64,000 bases of DNA from Pontibacter litorisediminis (GTDB lineage Bacteria; Bacteroidota; Bacteroidia; Cytophagales; Hymenobacteraceae), in contig NZ_JARDUA010000006.1 of the NCBI RefSeq assembly GCF_029360645.1, forward strand, positions 124,001 to 188,000, read 5' to 3'. Positions 46,427-54,687 of this stretch are shown here, piece by piece. Under the pieces are notes generated by a model that worked only from the letters and a program-made list of their open reading frames with translations, made no database searches and was not told the DNA's origin. The position numbers were made by a program, and so were the translations under genes. Positions within the stretch are counted from its first letter, which is position 1, and the number at the start of each line of letters is the position of its first letter.

Positions 46427-47353
46427 TTATACTTCAAAAATCCTGAGGTAGCGCTTTACGGATCTTCTGAAGGCTTCCTTTGCATCGGTGGCGATCAGTT
46501 GCCCTTCGAAAGCGCCGTGGATGGTATCAAACGAAAGCGGCTCTACCCGGCTACTGATCTGCTCAATGGCTTTTTTAGGAAGCGGTACCAGGTTCGGGTA
46601 ACTATACATCATGGAAACATGCTTGCGGTCGCGGGCCACATACAGGCTGTCGCCCGTAAGCAACGTGCCTTTGCCATGCTGGGGTAAGTATAACACGGTG
46701 CTGCCATCAAAGTGCCCGCCCACATGCACTACCTTCATGCCGTCCCAAAGCTCCAATTCAGCGCCTTTCCAAAGTTTCATGTGCCTGCTTTGGTCCTGTA
46801 TCCACTGCTTGTCGTTTTCGTGCAGGTAGATCGGGCAGTTGAAAGCGACGGCCCACTCCGCCATCAAACTATAATAGTGCGGGTGCGAAATGGCAATGGC
46901 CTTTATCCCGCCCAACGACCGGATATAGGTAACTGTCTGCTCATCCAGGTACGGAATACAATCCCACAGCACGTTGCCATTCTCCGACAGCACCAGGTGC
47001 GCCTTCTGGCCAATGGCAAAGTTAGGCTGCACCTTCAGCTCGTACAGGTTTTCCTGTAGCTTAACAGTTCTTATCGTGCTCTCTTTTGCCAGTTCATCAT
47101 AGCTGAGCCATACTTGCCCGTTGTCGCCTACATACTGGCGTTCGTCTTCGCAAATGGGGCAGATATCGGTTGTAGTTTTAGGTGCGGCATAGCGGGTGCC
47201 GCAGGTGGCGCAGATATTCTTTTGCTGCGGGTCGCGCACAGTTAGTTTGGTGCTTCCCCGGCTGCTGCCTGAGAAGAAGTGCTGGCCAGGGCCGGGCAGG
47301 AGCAGAAGCGATGAGCCCAGCAGAGAGTTCTTTAGGAAGGATTTACGGTTCAT
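46427..47353 (-). CDS. MBL-fold protein with degenerate metal site and rubredoxin-like knuckle
   Basis: A 308-aa protein. It has a possible signal (SLLGSSLLLLPG) then a four-cysteine knuckle (CATCGTRY and CPICEDE near residues 48-74) and an MBL domain. The usual HxHxDH motif reads SHPHYYS, so the Asp and final His are missing; later residues (GGHFDGS, LTGDSLYV, TIHGAFEG) are kept. At least one metal site is likely lost, so catalysis may differ or be absent. The Cys knuckle suggests iron or zinc binding. It lies downstream of the AraC gene on the same strand with a 106-bp gap. Confidence 0.8.
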   Translation of the reverse strand: MNRKSFLKNSLLGSSLLLLPGPGQHFFSGSSRGSTKLTVRDPQQKNICATCGTRYAAPKTTTDICPICEDERQYVGDNGQVWLSYDELAKESTIRTVKLQENLYELKVQPNFAIGQKAHLVLSENGNVLWDCIPYLDEQTVTYIRSLGGIKAIAISHPHYYSLMAEWAVAFNCPIYLHENDKQWIQDQSRHMKLWKGAELELWDGMKVVHVGGHFDGSTVLYLPQHGKGTLLTGDSLYVARDRKHVSMMYSYPNLVPLPKKAIEQISSRVEPLSFDTIHGAFEGQLIATDAKEAFRRSVKRYLRIFEV

Positions 47354-47459
47354 AATATGCTGTTATACGGTGCAAATTGTTGATTAACAGCACAAATGTC
47401 GGTGCTTGCGGGCTTGGCCTCAATGGACAAAGCTCCCCTTGTCTTGCACAATCCGGTAC

Positions 47460-48359
47460 CTAGCAGCTCGGCTCCAACTCTTTGTTGCGGAAGGCGAGGG
47501 GAGAAATGCCGGTGTTCTTGGTAAAGAAGCGGGTAAAGTAGGCTGCATCCTCAAAGCCCAGCTGGGCCGCGATTTCCTTCACGGAGAAGTGCCCGTGGTG
47601 CAGCAGCCGTTTGGCCTCCAGCACAAGCCGCTCCTTTATCAGCTGGCTCACGTTTTTGCCGGCGTACTTGTGGGTGATCTCGTTGAGGGTGCGTGGCGTA
47701 AGGGCCAGCTCCGAGGCGTAGTCCTGCACGGCATGGCACTGCCGGTAGCGCTCTTCCAGCAACTGCTTGAAGCTGCGGTAGGTGAGGTAGCGGGGCTCCG
47801 GCGTAGTCTGCGCTGTCTGCTGGTGTACGTCTTTTAGCTTGTATACCTGCAGCAGAAATATTTTGAGGTAAGAAGCGATGATGGGTTCCGAAAGGTCTGA
47901 CGGGTTTTTATACTCCTGCAGCATTTTCTGCATCAGGTCGTCGAGCAGGGCTACGGCTGGCGCATCCAGGTGCAGCACCGGCTGTATGTTGATGTTATCA
48001 AAGATGCCATACTTAAGCAGCAGGTTCTCGGCACCCGCCTCCACGGCAAACACCGACTCATTAAACTTCAGCACATAGCCTTTGGTAGGGCCGTCCTTCC
48101 GGATCTGGTGGATGTGGCTGGGCTGCAGCAAAAAAAGGCAAGGGCCCTGAAATGCGTAATCGTTAAAATCGATGGTATGGGTACCGCTTCCTTCCGTTAT
48201 CCAGATAATCTCGTAGTACGTGTGCCGGTGCGGGGCTACGCGCCTGAGCCCGGCGTCCTGCCTGTCCTGATATGAGGCGATGTAAAAGTCCCTGAAGCTG
48301 CTTTTTGTGAAGCTTTCAGCCTCTGTGTAAACCGGAATAGGAGTGCCTGTTTTTGCCAT
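47460..48359 (-). CDS. AraC-family regulator in the metal gene group
   Basis: A 299-aa regulator with a cupin-like domain (APHRHTYYEIIWITEGSGTHTIDFNDYAF, which keeps a His cluster) and a C-terminal AraC HTH pair (LALTPRTLNEITHKYAGKNVSQLIKERLV, FSVKEIAAQLGFEDAAYFTRFFTKNTGISPLAFR). ATG 48359 was chosen since upstream residues are unlike the family. It is 123 bp downstream of the multicopper oxidase gene, on the same strand, and may be cotranscribed. It is the best candidate for the protein that binds the tandem TGTAACA operators. Confidence 0.9.
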   Translation of the reverse strand: MAKTGTPIPVYTEAESFTKSSFRDFYIASYQDRQDAGLRRVAPHRHTYYEIIWITEGSGTHTIDFNDYAFQGPCLFLLQPSHIHQIRKDGPTKGYVLKFNESVFAVEAGAENLLLKYGIFDNINIQPVLHLDAPAVALLDDLMQKMLQEYKNPSDLSEPIIASYLKIFLLQVYKLKDVHQQTAQTTPEPRYLTYRSFKQLLEERYRQCHAVQDYASELALTPRTLNEITHKYAGKNVSQLIKERLVLEAKRLLHHGHFSVKEIAAQLGFEDAAYFTRFFTKNTGISPLAFRNKELEPSC

Positions 48360-48482
48360 GGTGCAAGTATAAAGCTGCGCCCGTAAAGATAAAGATTTGC
48401 CACACAGATAGAAGCAGGCGGCACCAGTATAGCCTGCCAAAATATCCTCCGGCAAGCTATACTTGTGTAAGTATACTTTTTA

Positions 48483-49784
48483 TCAGATCACCTCCAGGTT
48501 GCCCATCATGCCATAATCCTCGTGCTCCAGAATGTGGCAGTGGTACATCACCCTACCTGTATACTGATGGAAAGGAACAGCAATACGCACGGTGCTGTTG
48601 GCCGGCACATTTACCACGTCTTTCCAGGCGCGGTAGGGGCTCGGCTCCTCGTTTACGGAGATCACCTGGAACGGGAACGTGTGCAGGTGGAAGGGGTGGT
48701 CCATAGCCATGGGGTTCACGATGTCCCATACTTCCAGGGTGCCGGCGCTGGCAGTCAGGTCGGTACGGTGGTGGTCAAAGGCCTTGCCGTCTAGCGTAAA
48801 TTGCAAGGGCTGCATTATGGCCCCGAACGTCAGCGTTTTATGCGCGGCTGCCCTGGTCAGGTCCGGAGCCGGCACCTCGTTCAGTTGCTCGGGCAGCGCC
48901 ACAGTTGCGGGCTCCCCCTGCACCAGAAAAGTGGCTAAAACGGCTCCATGGGCGGGAGTATCCTTGCTGGGTCCGGCGGGAGTTCTACTGTAGGGCAGAT
49001 TCAGGAGCGCCAGTTCAGCGGCTTCTGTTGCTTCGATTAAGATGTCTGCTCTCTCCCCCGGAGTCAGCAGCAGGGTATCCATAGGTACCGGCTTTTCCAG
49101 GAAGCTGCCGTCCTGCCCGATCACATGCAGCTTTTTGCCTGGCATGCTAAGGTGGTAGTAGCGGGCGGTGGAGGCGTTTACGAGGCGCAGGCGCAGCAGA
49201 CCGGTGGGTACCTCTAGCGCAGGGTTTCTTTCCCCGTTCACCAGTACCAGCTCGCCTTCTTTGCCCCGGCCCCAGTCCATGCCTGTATGCGGCGCCACTT
49301 CCCCGTTCTGCAGCTGAATATCGTGCAGCACCAGCACTTTTTCGGTGGCGGAGGCCAAGGGCTCCAGCCTGTCTACGGCACCTCTTATGATGATCGGCCC
49401 GTAAAGCCCCTCGAACAATTGGCGGGTTACGCTGCCGTGGGGGTGCGGGTGATACCAGTACATGCCGGCGCTCCCTTTGTGGGCCTCAAATGTATAGTTC
49501 AGTGACTCGCCCGGGACTACCAGTTGGTGCGGCTTGTCTTCTTCCGGAGACATAAAGATGCCGTGCAGGTGCAAGTTAGATGGCTCACTGAGCAGGTTCG
49601 TATACTTTACCGTAACCTGCTGGCCTTCCTGCACCTCTAGCAGTGGTCCCGGAAAGCGGTTGTTATAGGTCAGCACTGCCGCCTGCTGTCCGGCTACAGT
49701 CTTTATACTTTTCTGCGCCACCAGCTCAAAAGTTATCGTGCTTTGCCCGGTGCCTTCTTCGGTGTCTTTATGTAGTGTGATCAT
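48483..49784 (-). CDS. Multicopper oxidase, cytoplasmic form
   Basis: A 433-aa three-domain oxidase of the laccase/CueO type. All four copper-binding blocks are intact: HLHG, WYHPHPHG, HPFHLHTFPF and YHCHILEHEDYGMM. No signal peptide is present: ATG 49784 is preceded after one codon by an in-frame stop, so no longer N-terminus exists. Relatives without signals (CotA-like) oxidise Cu(I), Mn(II) or phenols. It shares its operator-promoter layout with the HMA and WrbA-RidA genes. It is followed downstream by an AraC gene. Confidence 0.92.
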   Translation of the reverse strand: MITLHKDTEEGTGQSTITFELVAQKSIKTVAGQQAAVLTYNNRFPGPLLEVQEGQQVTVKYTNLLSEPSNLHLHGIFMSPEEDKPHQLVVPGESLNYTFEAHKGSAGMYWYHPHPHGSVTRQLFEGLYGPIIIRGAVDRLEPLASATEKVLVLHDIQLQNGEVAPHTGMDWGRGKEGELVLVNGERNPALEVPTGLLRLRLVNASTARYYHLSMPGKKLHVIGQDGSFLEKPVPMDTLLLTPGERADILIEATEAAELALLNLPYSRTPAGPSKDTPAHGAVLATFLVQGEPATVALPEQLNEVPAPDLTRAAAHKTLTFGAIMQPLQFTLDGKAFDHHRTDLTASAGTLEVWDIVNPMAMDHPFHLHTFPFQVISVNEEPSPYRAWKDVVNVPANSTVRIAVPFHQYTGRVMYHCHILEHEDYGMMGNLEVI

Positions 49785-50168
49785 ATGTTATTCCTTGTCA
49801 TGGTTTCTGCTACAAAGCTATCGATCGGGGCAAGTGCCGTTGTTACACTATTTCACCTGATCGTTGCATGTTTTTCTAGCCTTGGCTTGCATAGCCGGAA
49901 AAGGGGAGCCCTAACAGCTTTGGTTCGGTCTAGCTGCTGCCGCTTGCGTTCTTCCTGTGCCAAAGGCCGTACGGAACTGAAATCAACCCCGAACAGTAGC
50001 CTCGAAGCGCGCTGCAGGCCTACCTTATGAAATATTTACTACTTTTACTGTTGTGGCCTTAGGCGCTTAGGCGTTTCTTGCCTGCATTGCAACATACAGC
50101 CCTAGGCCTGGCACTGTGATAATTAACAAGAGCTATACATCAAGTTCTACCGACACTTTAAAAGGATA
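49785..50168. other. Intergenic gap with operator-promoter of the multicopper oxidase gene
   Basis: About 385 bp between divergent genes, containing the element at 49813-49872. No gene was seen; the galK promoter was not recognised. Confidence 0.45.
49813..49872 (-). promoter_or_regulatory. Tandem TGTAACA-like operator plus -7 element (multicopper oxidase)
   Basis: On the minus strand, TGCAACG (49868-49862) and TGTAACA (49847-49841, within ATAGTGTAACA) are 21 bp apart; 20 bp further comes TAGCTTTG (49820-49813), a -7 element. The 11-base word ATAGTGTAACA and the 20-bp spacing are identical to those before the HMA gene. The start codon lies 28 bp beyond the -7 element. Confidence 0.65.
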
Positions 50169-51329
50169 ATGGTACAGGAAATCATAGAGACATTTGAGTC
50201 TCGCTACCAGCAGAAACCGGTGGTGGTGCGCTCTCCCGGAAGGGTGAACCTGATCGGTGAGCACACCGACTACAACGACGGCTTTGTGCTGCCGGCCGCC
50301 ATCAACAAGGAGATATACTTTGCCGTGGCCCCCAACAACACCAACACCTTCCGGGCCTACGCCTACGACCTGCAGCAGGAGGCAGCGTTTGACCTGGGCC
50401 AGGTGCAGCGCTCGGATAAAAGCTGGGCCAACTACCTGCTGGGCGTGATCGCGCAGCTGCAGCAGGCAAATTACGAGGTAAAGGGTTTCGACCTGGTGTA
50501 TGGCGGAAACATTCCGATCGGGGCTGGGTTATCGTCTTCGGCAGCGGTGGAGTGCGGGCTGGCTTACGCGCTGAACCATATCTTCGGCTACAACATCCCT
50601 AAATTCGAGTTGGTGAAAATGGCGCAGCTGGCCGAGCACGAGTATGCAGGCGTGAAATGCGGCATCATGGACCAGTTCGCCAGCATGTATGGCCGCCAGA
50701 ACCACGCCGTCAAACTCGACTGTCGCTCCCTCGACTTCGACTACTACCACCTGGAGATGGCCGATTACCGCATCGTGCTCTGCGACACGCAGGTAAAGCA
50801 TAACCTGGCCTCCTCGGAGTATAACACCCGCCGCCAGGAGTGCGAGGCAGGCGTGGCCTTGCTGCAGCGCCACTACCCGGAGGTGAAAAGCCTGCGCGAC
50901 GTAACCGTGCCGATGCTGGAGCAGCACCAGGAGGAGTTCGAGCCGGTGGTGTACAAGCGTTGTACTTACATCGTGCATGAGAACATTCGCGTGGAGGAGG
51001 CTTGCCAGGCGCTGGAGCAGGGCGATATGAAAACCTTCGGCGAGAAAATGTACGCTTCGCACCGCGGCCTGCAGCACAACTACGAGGTAAGCTGCCCGGA
51101 GCTGGACTTTCTGGTGGACGAGGCCCGGGAAATGGACAGCGTGCTGGGCGCGCGCATGATGGGCGGTGGCTTCGGTGGCTGCACCATTAACCTGGTGAAG
51201 CTGGATGCCCTACAGGAGTTTACCGAACAGATGGAGGAGGCGTACAAGCTGCAGTTCGGCATCGCGCTTAAAACGTATGTGGCCGAGATTGTGGACGGCA
51301 GCAGCCTCGTGGAGCCAGGCCAAGTATAA
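50169..51329 (+). CDS. galK: Galactokinase
   Basis: Phosphorylates galactose to galactose 1-phosphate in the Leloir pathway. 386 aa; the GHMP blocks are complete: the galactokinase signature PGRVNLIGEHTDYNDGF (near residues 24-40), the ATP loop PIGAGLSSSAAVECGL, and GARMMGGGFGGCTINLV near the C-terminus. It is cytoplasmic. It forms an operon with galT (44-bp gap) and precedes the sodium/sugar symporter gene. Confidence 0.97.
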   Translation: MVQEIIETFESRYQQKPVVVRSPGRVNLIGEHTDYNDGFVLPAAINKEIYFAVAPNNTNTFRAYAYDLQQEAAFDLGQVQRSDKSWANYLLGVIAQLQQANYEVKGFDLVYGGNIPIGAGLSSSAAVECGLAYALNHIFGYNIPKFELVKMAQLAEHEYAGVKCGIMDQFASMYGRQNHAVKLDCRSLDFDYYHLEMADYRIVLCDTQVKHNLASSEYNTRRQECEAGVALLQRHYPEVKSLRDVTVPMLEQHQEEFEPVVYKRCTYIVHENIRVEEACQALEQGDMKTFGEKMYASHRGLQHNYEVSCPELDFLVDEAREMDSVLGARMMGGGFGGCTINLVKLDALQEFTEQMEEAYKLQFGIALKTYVAEIVDGSSLVEPGQV

Positions 51330-51373
51330 ACTATCCCTGCCCTCTAAGGCATCAACTTTAAGTAAGAATATAC

Positions 51374-52402
51374 ATGTCTGATTTTGACCTAGCGGAGCAT
51401 CCGCACAGAAGGTATAACCCGCTTACGGGCGAGTGGGTGCTGGTGTCGCCGCACCGGGCCAAGCGCCCGTGGCAGGGGCAGCAGGAGGAGCAGAGCTGCG
51501 ACACCCGCCCTGAGTATGACCCGGGCTGCTACCTTTGCCCCACCAATACCCGGGCCAATGGCGAGCAGAACCCGGCGTATGAGGCTACCTATGTGTTTGA
51601 TAACGACTTTGGCGCGCTGCAGGCCGCTGCCCCGGATGGCGCCTATGTGAAAGGCGAGCTGATCCGGGCAGAGAGCGAGCGCGGCATCTGCCGCGTGATC
51701 TGCTTCTCGCCCCGCCACGACCTTACGCTGGCCGACATGGAGGTAGCCGATATCCGTAAGGTGGTGGACCTGTGGCAGCAGGAGTATGCCGAGCTGGGCA
51801 GCCGCGACTTTATCAATTACGTGCAGATCTTTGAGAACAAGGGATCGATCATGGGCTGCAGCAACCCGCACCCGCACGGCCAGATCTGGGCGCAGAGCAC
51901 TGTGCCCGTGGAGCCGGCCAAGGAAACAAAACAGCAGGGTTTATACTTCGAAGAACATGGCCGCAGCCTGCTGACGGATTACGTGGCCCTGGAGCTGGAG
52001 ACGCGCGAGCGGGTAGTGGTGGAGAACGAGCACTTTGTGGCGCTGGTGCCTTTCTGGGCGGTGTGGCCTTTCGAAACCATCATCATCAGCAAGCGGCACT
52101 TCCAGCACATCGGGCAGATGAGCGAGGAGGAGAAGAACAGCTTTGCGCACAGCATCAAGAGCCTCACCGCCGCCTATGACCGTGTGTTCGGGGTATCGTT
52201 CCCATATTCATCGGGCATCCACCAGAGCCCGACGGATGGAAAGGAGTATCCGGGCTGGCACCTGCACATGCATTTTTACCCGCCGCTGCTGCGCTCCGCC
52301 ACCGTGAAGAAATTTATGGTAGGCTACGAGATGATGGGTAACCCGCAGCGCGACATTACCCCGGAGGCGGCCGCCAACCTGCTCCGCAGCCTGGTGCACT
52401 AA
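51374..52402 (+). CDS. galT: Galactose-1-phosphate uridylyltransferase
   Basis: Exchanges UMP between UDP-glucose and galactose 1-phosphate. 342 aa, the usual length. The active-site block [14 protein letters not shown] is intact (nucleophilic His in HPH). The N-terminal [22 protein letters not shown] block and a zinc-type CYLCP motif (CPTN) fit the bacterial type. It lies 44 bp after galK. A hairpin follows, so the symporter gene may have a separate transcript. Confidence 0.96.
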   Translation: MSDFDLAEHPHRRYNPLTGEWVLVSPHRAKRPWQGQQEEQSCDTRPEYDPGCYLCPTNTRANGEQNPAYEATYVFDNDFGALQAAAPDGAYVKGELIRAESERGICRVICFSPRHDLTLADMEVADIRKVVDLWQQEYAELGSRDFINYVQIFENKGSIMGCSNPHPHGQIWAQSTVPVEPAKETKQQGLYFEEHGRSLLTDYVALELETRERVVVENEHFVALVPFWAVWPFETIIISKRHFQHIGQMSEEEKNSFAHSIKSLTAAYDRVFGVSFPYSSGIHQSPTDGKEYPGWHLHMHFYPPLLRSATVKKFMVGYEMMGNPQRDITPEAAANLLRSLVH

Positions 52403-52419
52403 AAGCAGAACCCACAACG

Positions 52420-52456
52420 AAAGCCACTTGCTCTGTGTATAGGGCAAGTGGCTTTT
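52420..52456 (+). terminator. Intrinsic terminator after galT
   Basis: AAAGCCACTTGC pairs with GCAAGTGGCTTT over a 12-nt loop, followed by a T-rich stretch, 20 bp after the galT stop. Confidence 0.65.
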
Positions 52457-52542
52457 GCTATCATCCTAGGTATAAAGTGAAGCCGATATAGAAACAAATC
52501 AGAACATATATTATATATTAGCTATCCAAAAACTGTTAATCC

Positions 52543-54117
52543 ATGAATTTTTCTACACTCGACTTCATAGTCTTTATAGGGTACTGTCTGCTCATCATCG
52601 CGGTGGGTATTTGGGTATCCCGCGAGAAAAAGGGGCACACCAAAAACTCCACCGACTACTTTCTGGCCAGTAAGTCGTTGCCGTGGTGGGCAATCGGAGC
52701 CTCGCTTATTGCCTCCAACATCTCGGCAGAGCAGTTTATAGGCATGTCGGGCTCGGGCTTTGCCATAGGCCTGGGCATTGCCAGTTACGAATTTATGGCG
52801 GCGGCCACGCTTATACTTGTCGCTAAGTTCTTCCTCCCGATCTACATCAAGGAGGGCATCTTTACCATGCCGCAATTCCTGAAGCTGCGCTACGACGACC
52901 GCATCCGCACCAGTCTGGCTATTTTCTGGATCATGCTTTACATCTTCGTGAACCTGACCACAGTGCTGTACCTTTCGGCGCTGGCCCTGAGCGTGGTGTT
53001 GGGCGTGAGCACAACCTACGCCATCATCGGCCTGGCTGTGGTAGCGGTGTCCTACTCTATTTATGGTGGTCTGAAGGCGGTGGCCTGGACGGACGTGATT
53101 CAGGTGATCTTCCTGATCATGGGTGGCCTGGTAACTACCTACCTGGCCCTGGACAGGGTGAGCGGTGGTGCCGGTCCTTTTGAGGGCATGGGCATGCTGC
53201 TGGCGCAGGTGCCGGAGAAGTTCGACATGATCCTGTCGGAAGAGAACCCTTTCTACAAAGATTTACCAGGCATGACGGTGCTGTTCGGCGGCATGTGGAT
53301 TGCCAATATCAGCTACTGGGGCTTTAACCAGTACATCGTGCAGCGCGCCCTGGCTGCCAAGAGCGTGAAAGAAGTACAGTGGGGCCTTGTTTTCGCCGCT
53401 TTCCTGAAACTGTTGATTCCGTTGGTGGTAGTCATCCCGGGCATCGCAGCCTTTGCGCTGAATGCTGAGATCAGCCGTTACGACGAGGCTTATCCGTGGC
53501 TGCTAGGCAACCTGGTGCCAACCGGCCTGAAAGGCTTGGCTTTCGCCGCCCTGATCGCTGCCGCGCTTTCTTCCCTGAGCTCTATGATGAACTCTACGGC
53601 CACCATTTTTACCATGGACATCTACAAATCGCACCTGAAAAAGGATGCCAACGAGAACCAGATGGTAACAGTGGGCCGACTAGTGAGCTTGATCGCCATT
53701 ATCATTGCGGTGCTGGTGGCAGAGCCGTTGCTGGGGGGCGAGGAGCAGATCTTCCAGTTCATTCAGAAGTATACCGGTTATGTGAGCCCGGGCATTGTGG
53801 TGCTGTTCCTGTTTGGCCTGTTCTGGAAGCGTGCCACCTCTAATGCGGCCCTGGCTACGGCCATTGCCTCTGTGCCGTTCAGTATTATCATCGACCTTGC
53901 CTTCCCAGCCATGCCGTTCCTCGACCAGATGGGGCTGGTGTTCCTGCTGCTTTCTGCGCTGATGGTTGCTATCTCCATGTGGGAGAACAGCAAGGGCAAG
54001 TACCCGGAGAATACGGTGCAGATTGAAAAAGGACTCTTCAAAACGGACAACATCTTCAACGTGGCCTCTATGGCCATTGTGTTGGTGCTGGCTGCTGTTT
54101 ACATCATATTCTGGTAG
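52543..54117 (+). CDS. Sodium/sugar symporter (SSS family)
   Basis: A 524-aa membrane protein with about 13-14 helices, in the solute:sodium symporter family close to SglT. The sodium site block ALSSLSSMMNSTATIFTMDIYK and the opening YCLLIIAVGIWVSREKKGHTKNSTDYFLASKSLPWW are typical. Its place after galK and galT suggests galactose or a related sugar as substrate. No SusCD pair is near, so outer-membrane passage uses other genes. Confidence 0.92.
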   Translation: MNFSTLDFIVFIGYCLLIIAVGIWVSREKKGHTKNSTDYFLASKSLPWWAIGASLIASNISAEQFIGMSGSGFAIGLGIASYEFMAAATLILVAKFFLPIYIKEGIFTMPQFLKLRYDDRIRTSLAIFWIMLYIFVNLTTVLYLSALALSVVLGVSTTYAIIGLAVVAVSYSIYGGLKAVAWTDVIQVIFLIMGGLVTTYLALDRVSGGAGPFEGMGMLLAQVPEKFDMILSEENPFYKDLPGMTVLFGGMWIANISYWGFNQYIVQRALAAKSVKEVQWGLVFAAFLKLLIPLVVVIPGIAAFALNAEISRYDEAYPWLLGNLVPTGLKGLAFAALIAAALSSLSSMMNSTATIFTMDIYKSHLKKDANENQMVTVGRLVSLIAIIIAVLVAEPLLGGEEQIFQFIQKYTGYVSPGIVVLFLFGLFWKRATSNAALATAIASVPFSIIIDLAFPAMPFLDQMGLVFLLLSALMVAISMWENSKGKYPENTVQIEKGLFKTDNIFNVASMAIVLVLAAVYIIFW

Positions 54118-54143
54118 GGACTGTTAGGTACTTATAGCCTTGT

Positions 54144-54186
54144 AAAAGCAGAACAGCCGGCAAAAGTTGCCGGCTGTTCTGCTTTT
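54144..54186. terminator. Bidirectional intrinsic terminator
   Basis: AAAAGCAGAACAGCCGGC pairs with GCCGGCTGTTCTGCTTTT over a 7-nt loop, between the symporter gene and the small lipoprotein gene. Confidence 0.85.
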
Positions 54187-54244
54187 ATACTATCTGTTGA
54201 GCAGGTATAAACTAGGCTCCTATACTTGCTAAGCTGCGGCTTAC

Positions 54245-54472
54245 TCACTGCTGCTGCTGTTCGGTTGTCTCGCGTGAGATGGTATCTACCTCAAGGCGTC
54301 TGTTGTCGCCGGAGTCAAGTTCTACCTGCGGCGTAATTTCCTCTCCGGCCCCAGCCTCTACGCTCTCCTCTATGCCGGGCCCATCGGTGTTAGCCTCGGT
54401 GGCCGTGTTGTCTGCAGACTCGCTGCAGGCAAATGCCATGGCTCCCAACGCAATAATGCCTATCTTTTTCAT
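54245..54472 (-). CDS. Small acidic lipoprotein
   Basis: A 75-aa protein with a short signal peptide and lipobox MAFAC (Cys16), then a Glu/Asp/Thr-rich, probably disordered tail ending in four Gln. No family was recognised. It lies between the symporter gene and the nitric oxide reductase gene with no obvious link. Confidence 0.65.
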   Translation of the reverse strand: MKKIGIIALGAMAFACSESADNTATEANTDGPGIEESVEAGAGEEITPQVELDSGDNRRLEVDTISRETTEQQQQ

Positions 54473-54613
54473 AGTATAATTCCTTTAGTTACAGCGTATT
54501 TAACGAGGAGGTATGCAGCGGGGTTCTGGCAGGAGCGATCTTGCCCGGAGGCTTACCGAGCGGTAGCGTCGGGGCAAGGGCAGGAGCGGAGCTGTTGTAC
54601 AGTGGGCAATTGA

Positions 54614-54646
54614 AAAGTGCCTGCACTTTTGCAAGGCAGGCACTTT
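54614..54646 (-). terminator. Intrinsic terminator of the nitric oxide reductase gene
   Basis: AAAGTGCCTGC (54614-54624) pairs with GCAGGCACTTT (54636-54646) 42 bp beyond the norB stop on the minus strand. Confidence 0.65.
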
Positions 54647-54687
54647 CCTTTGCGCCACAGTTACTGTGGCATCAGTTAACCCTTCGT

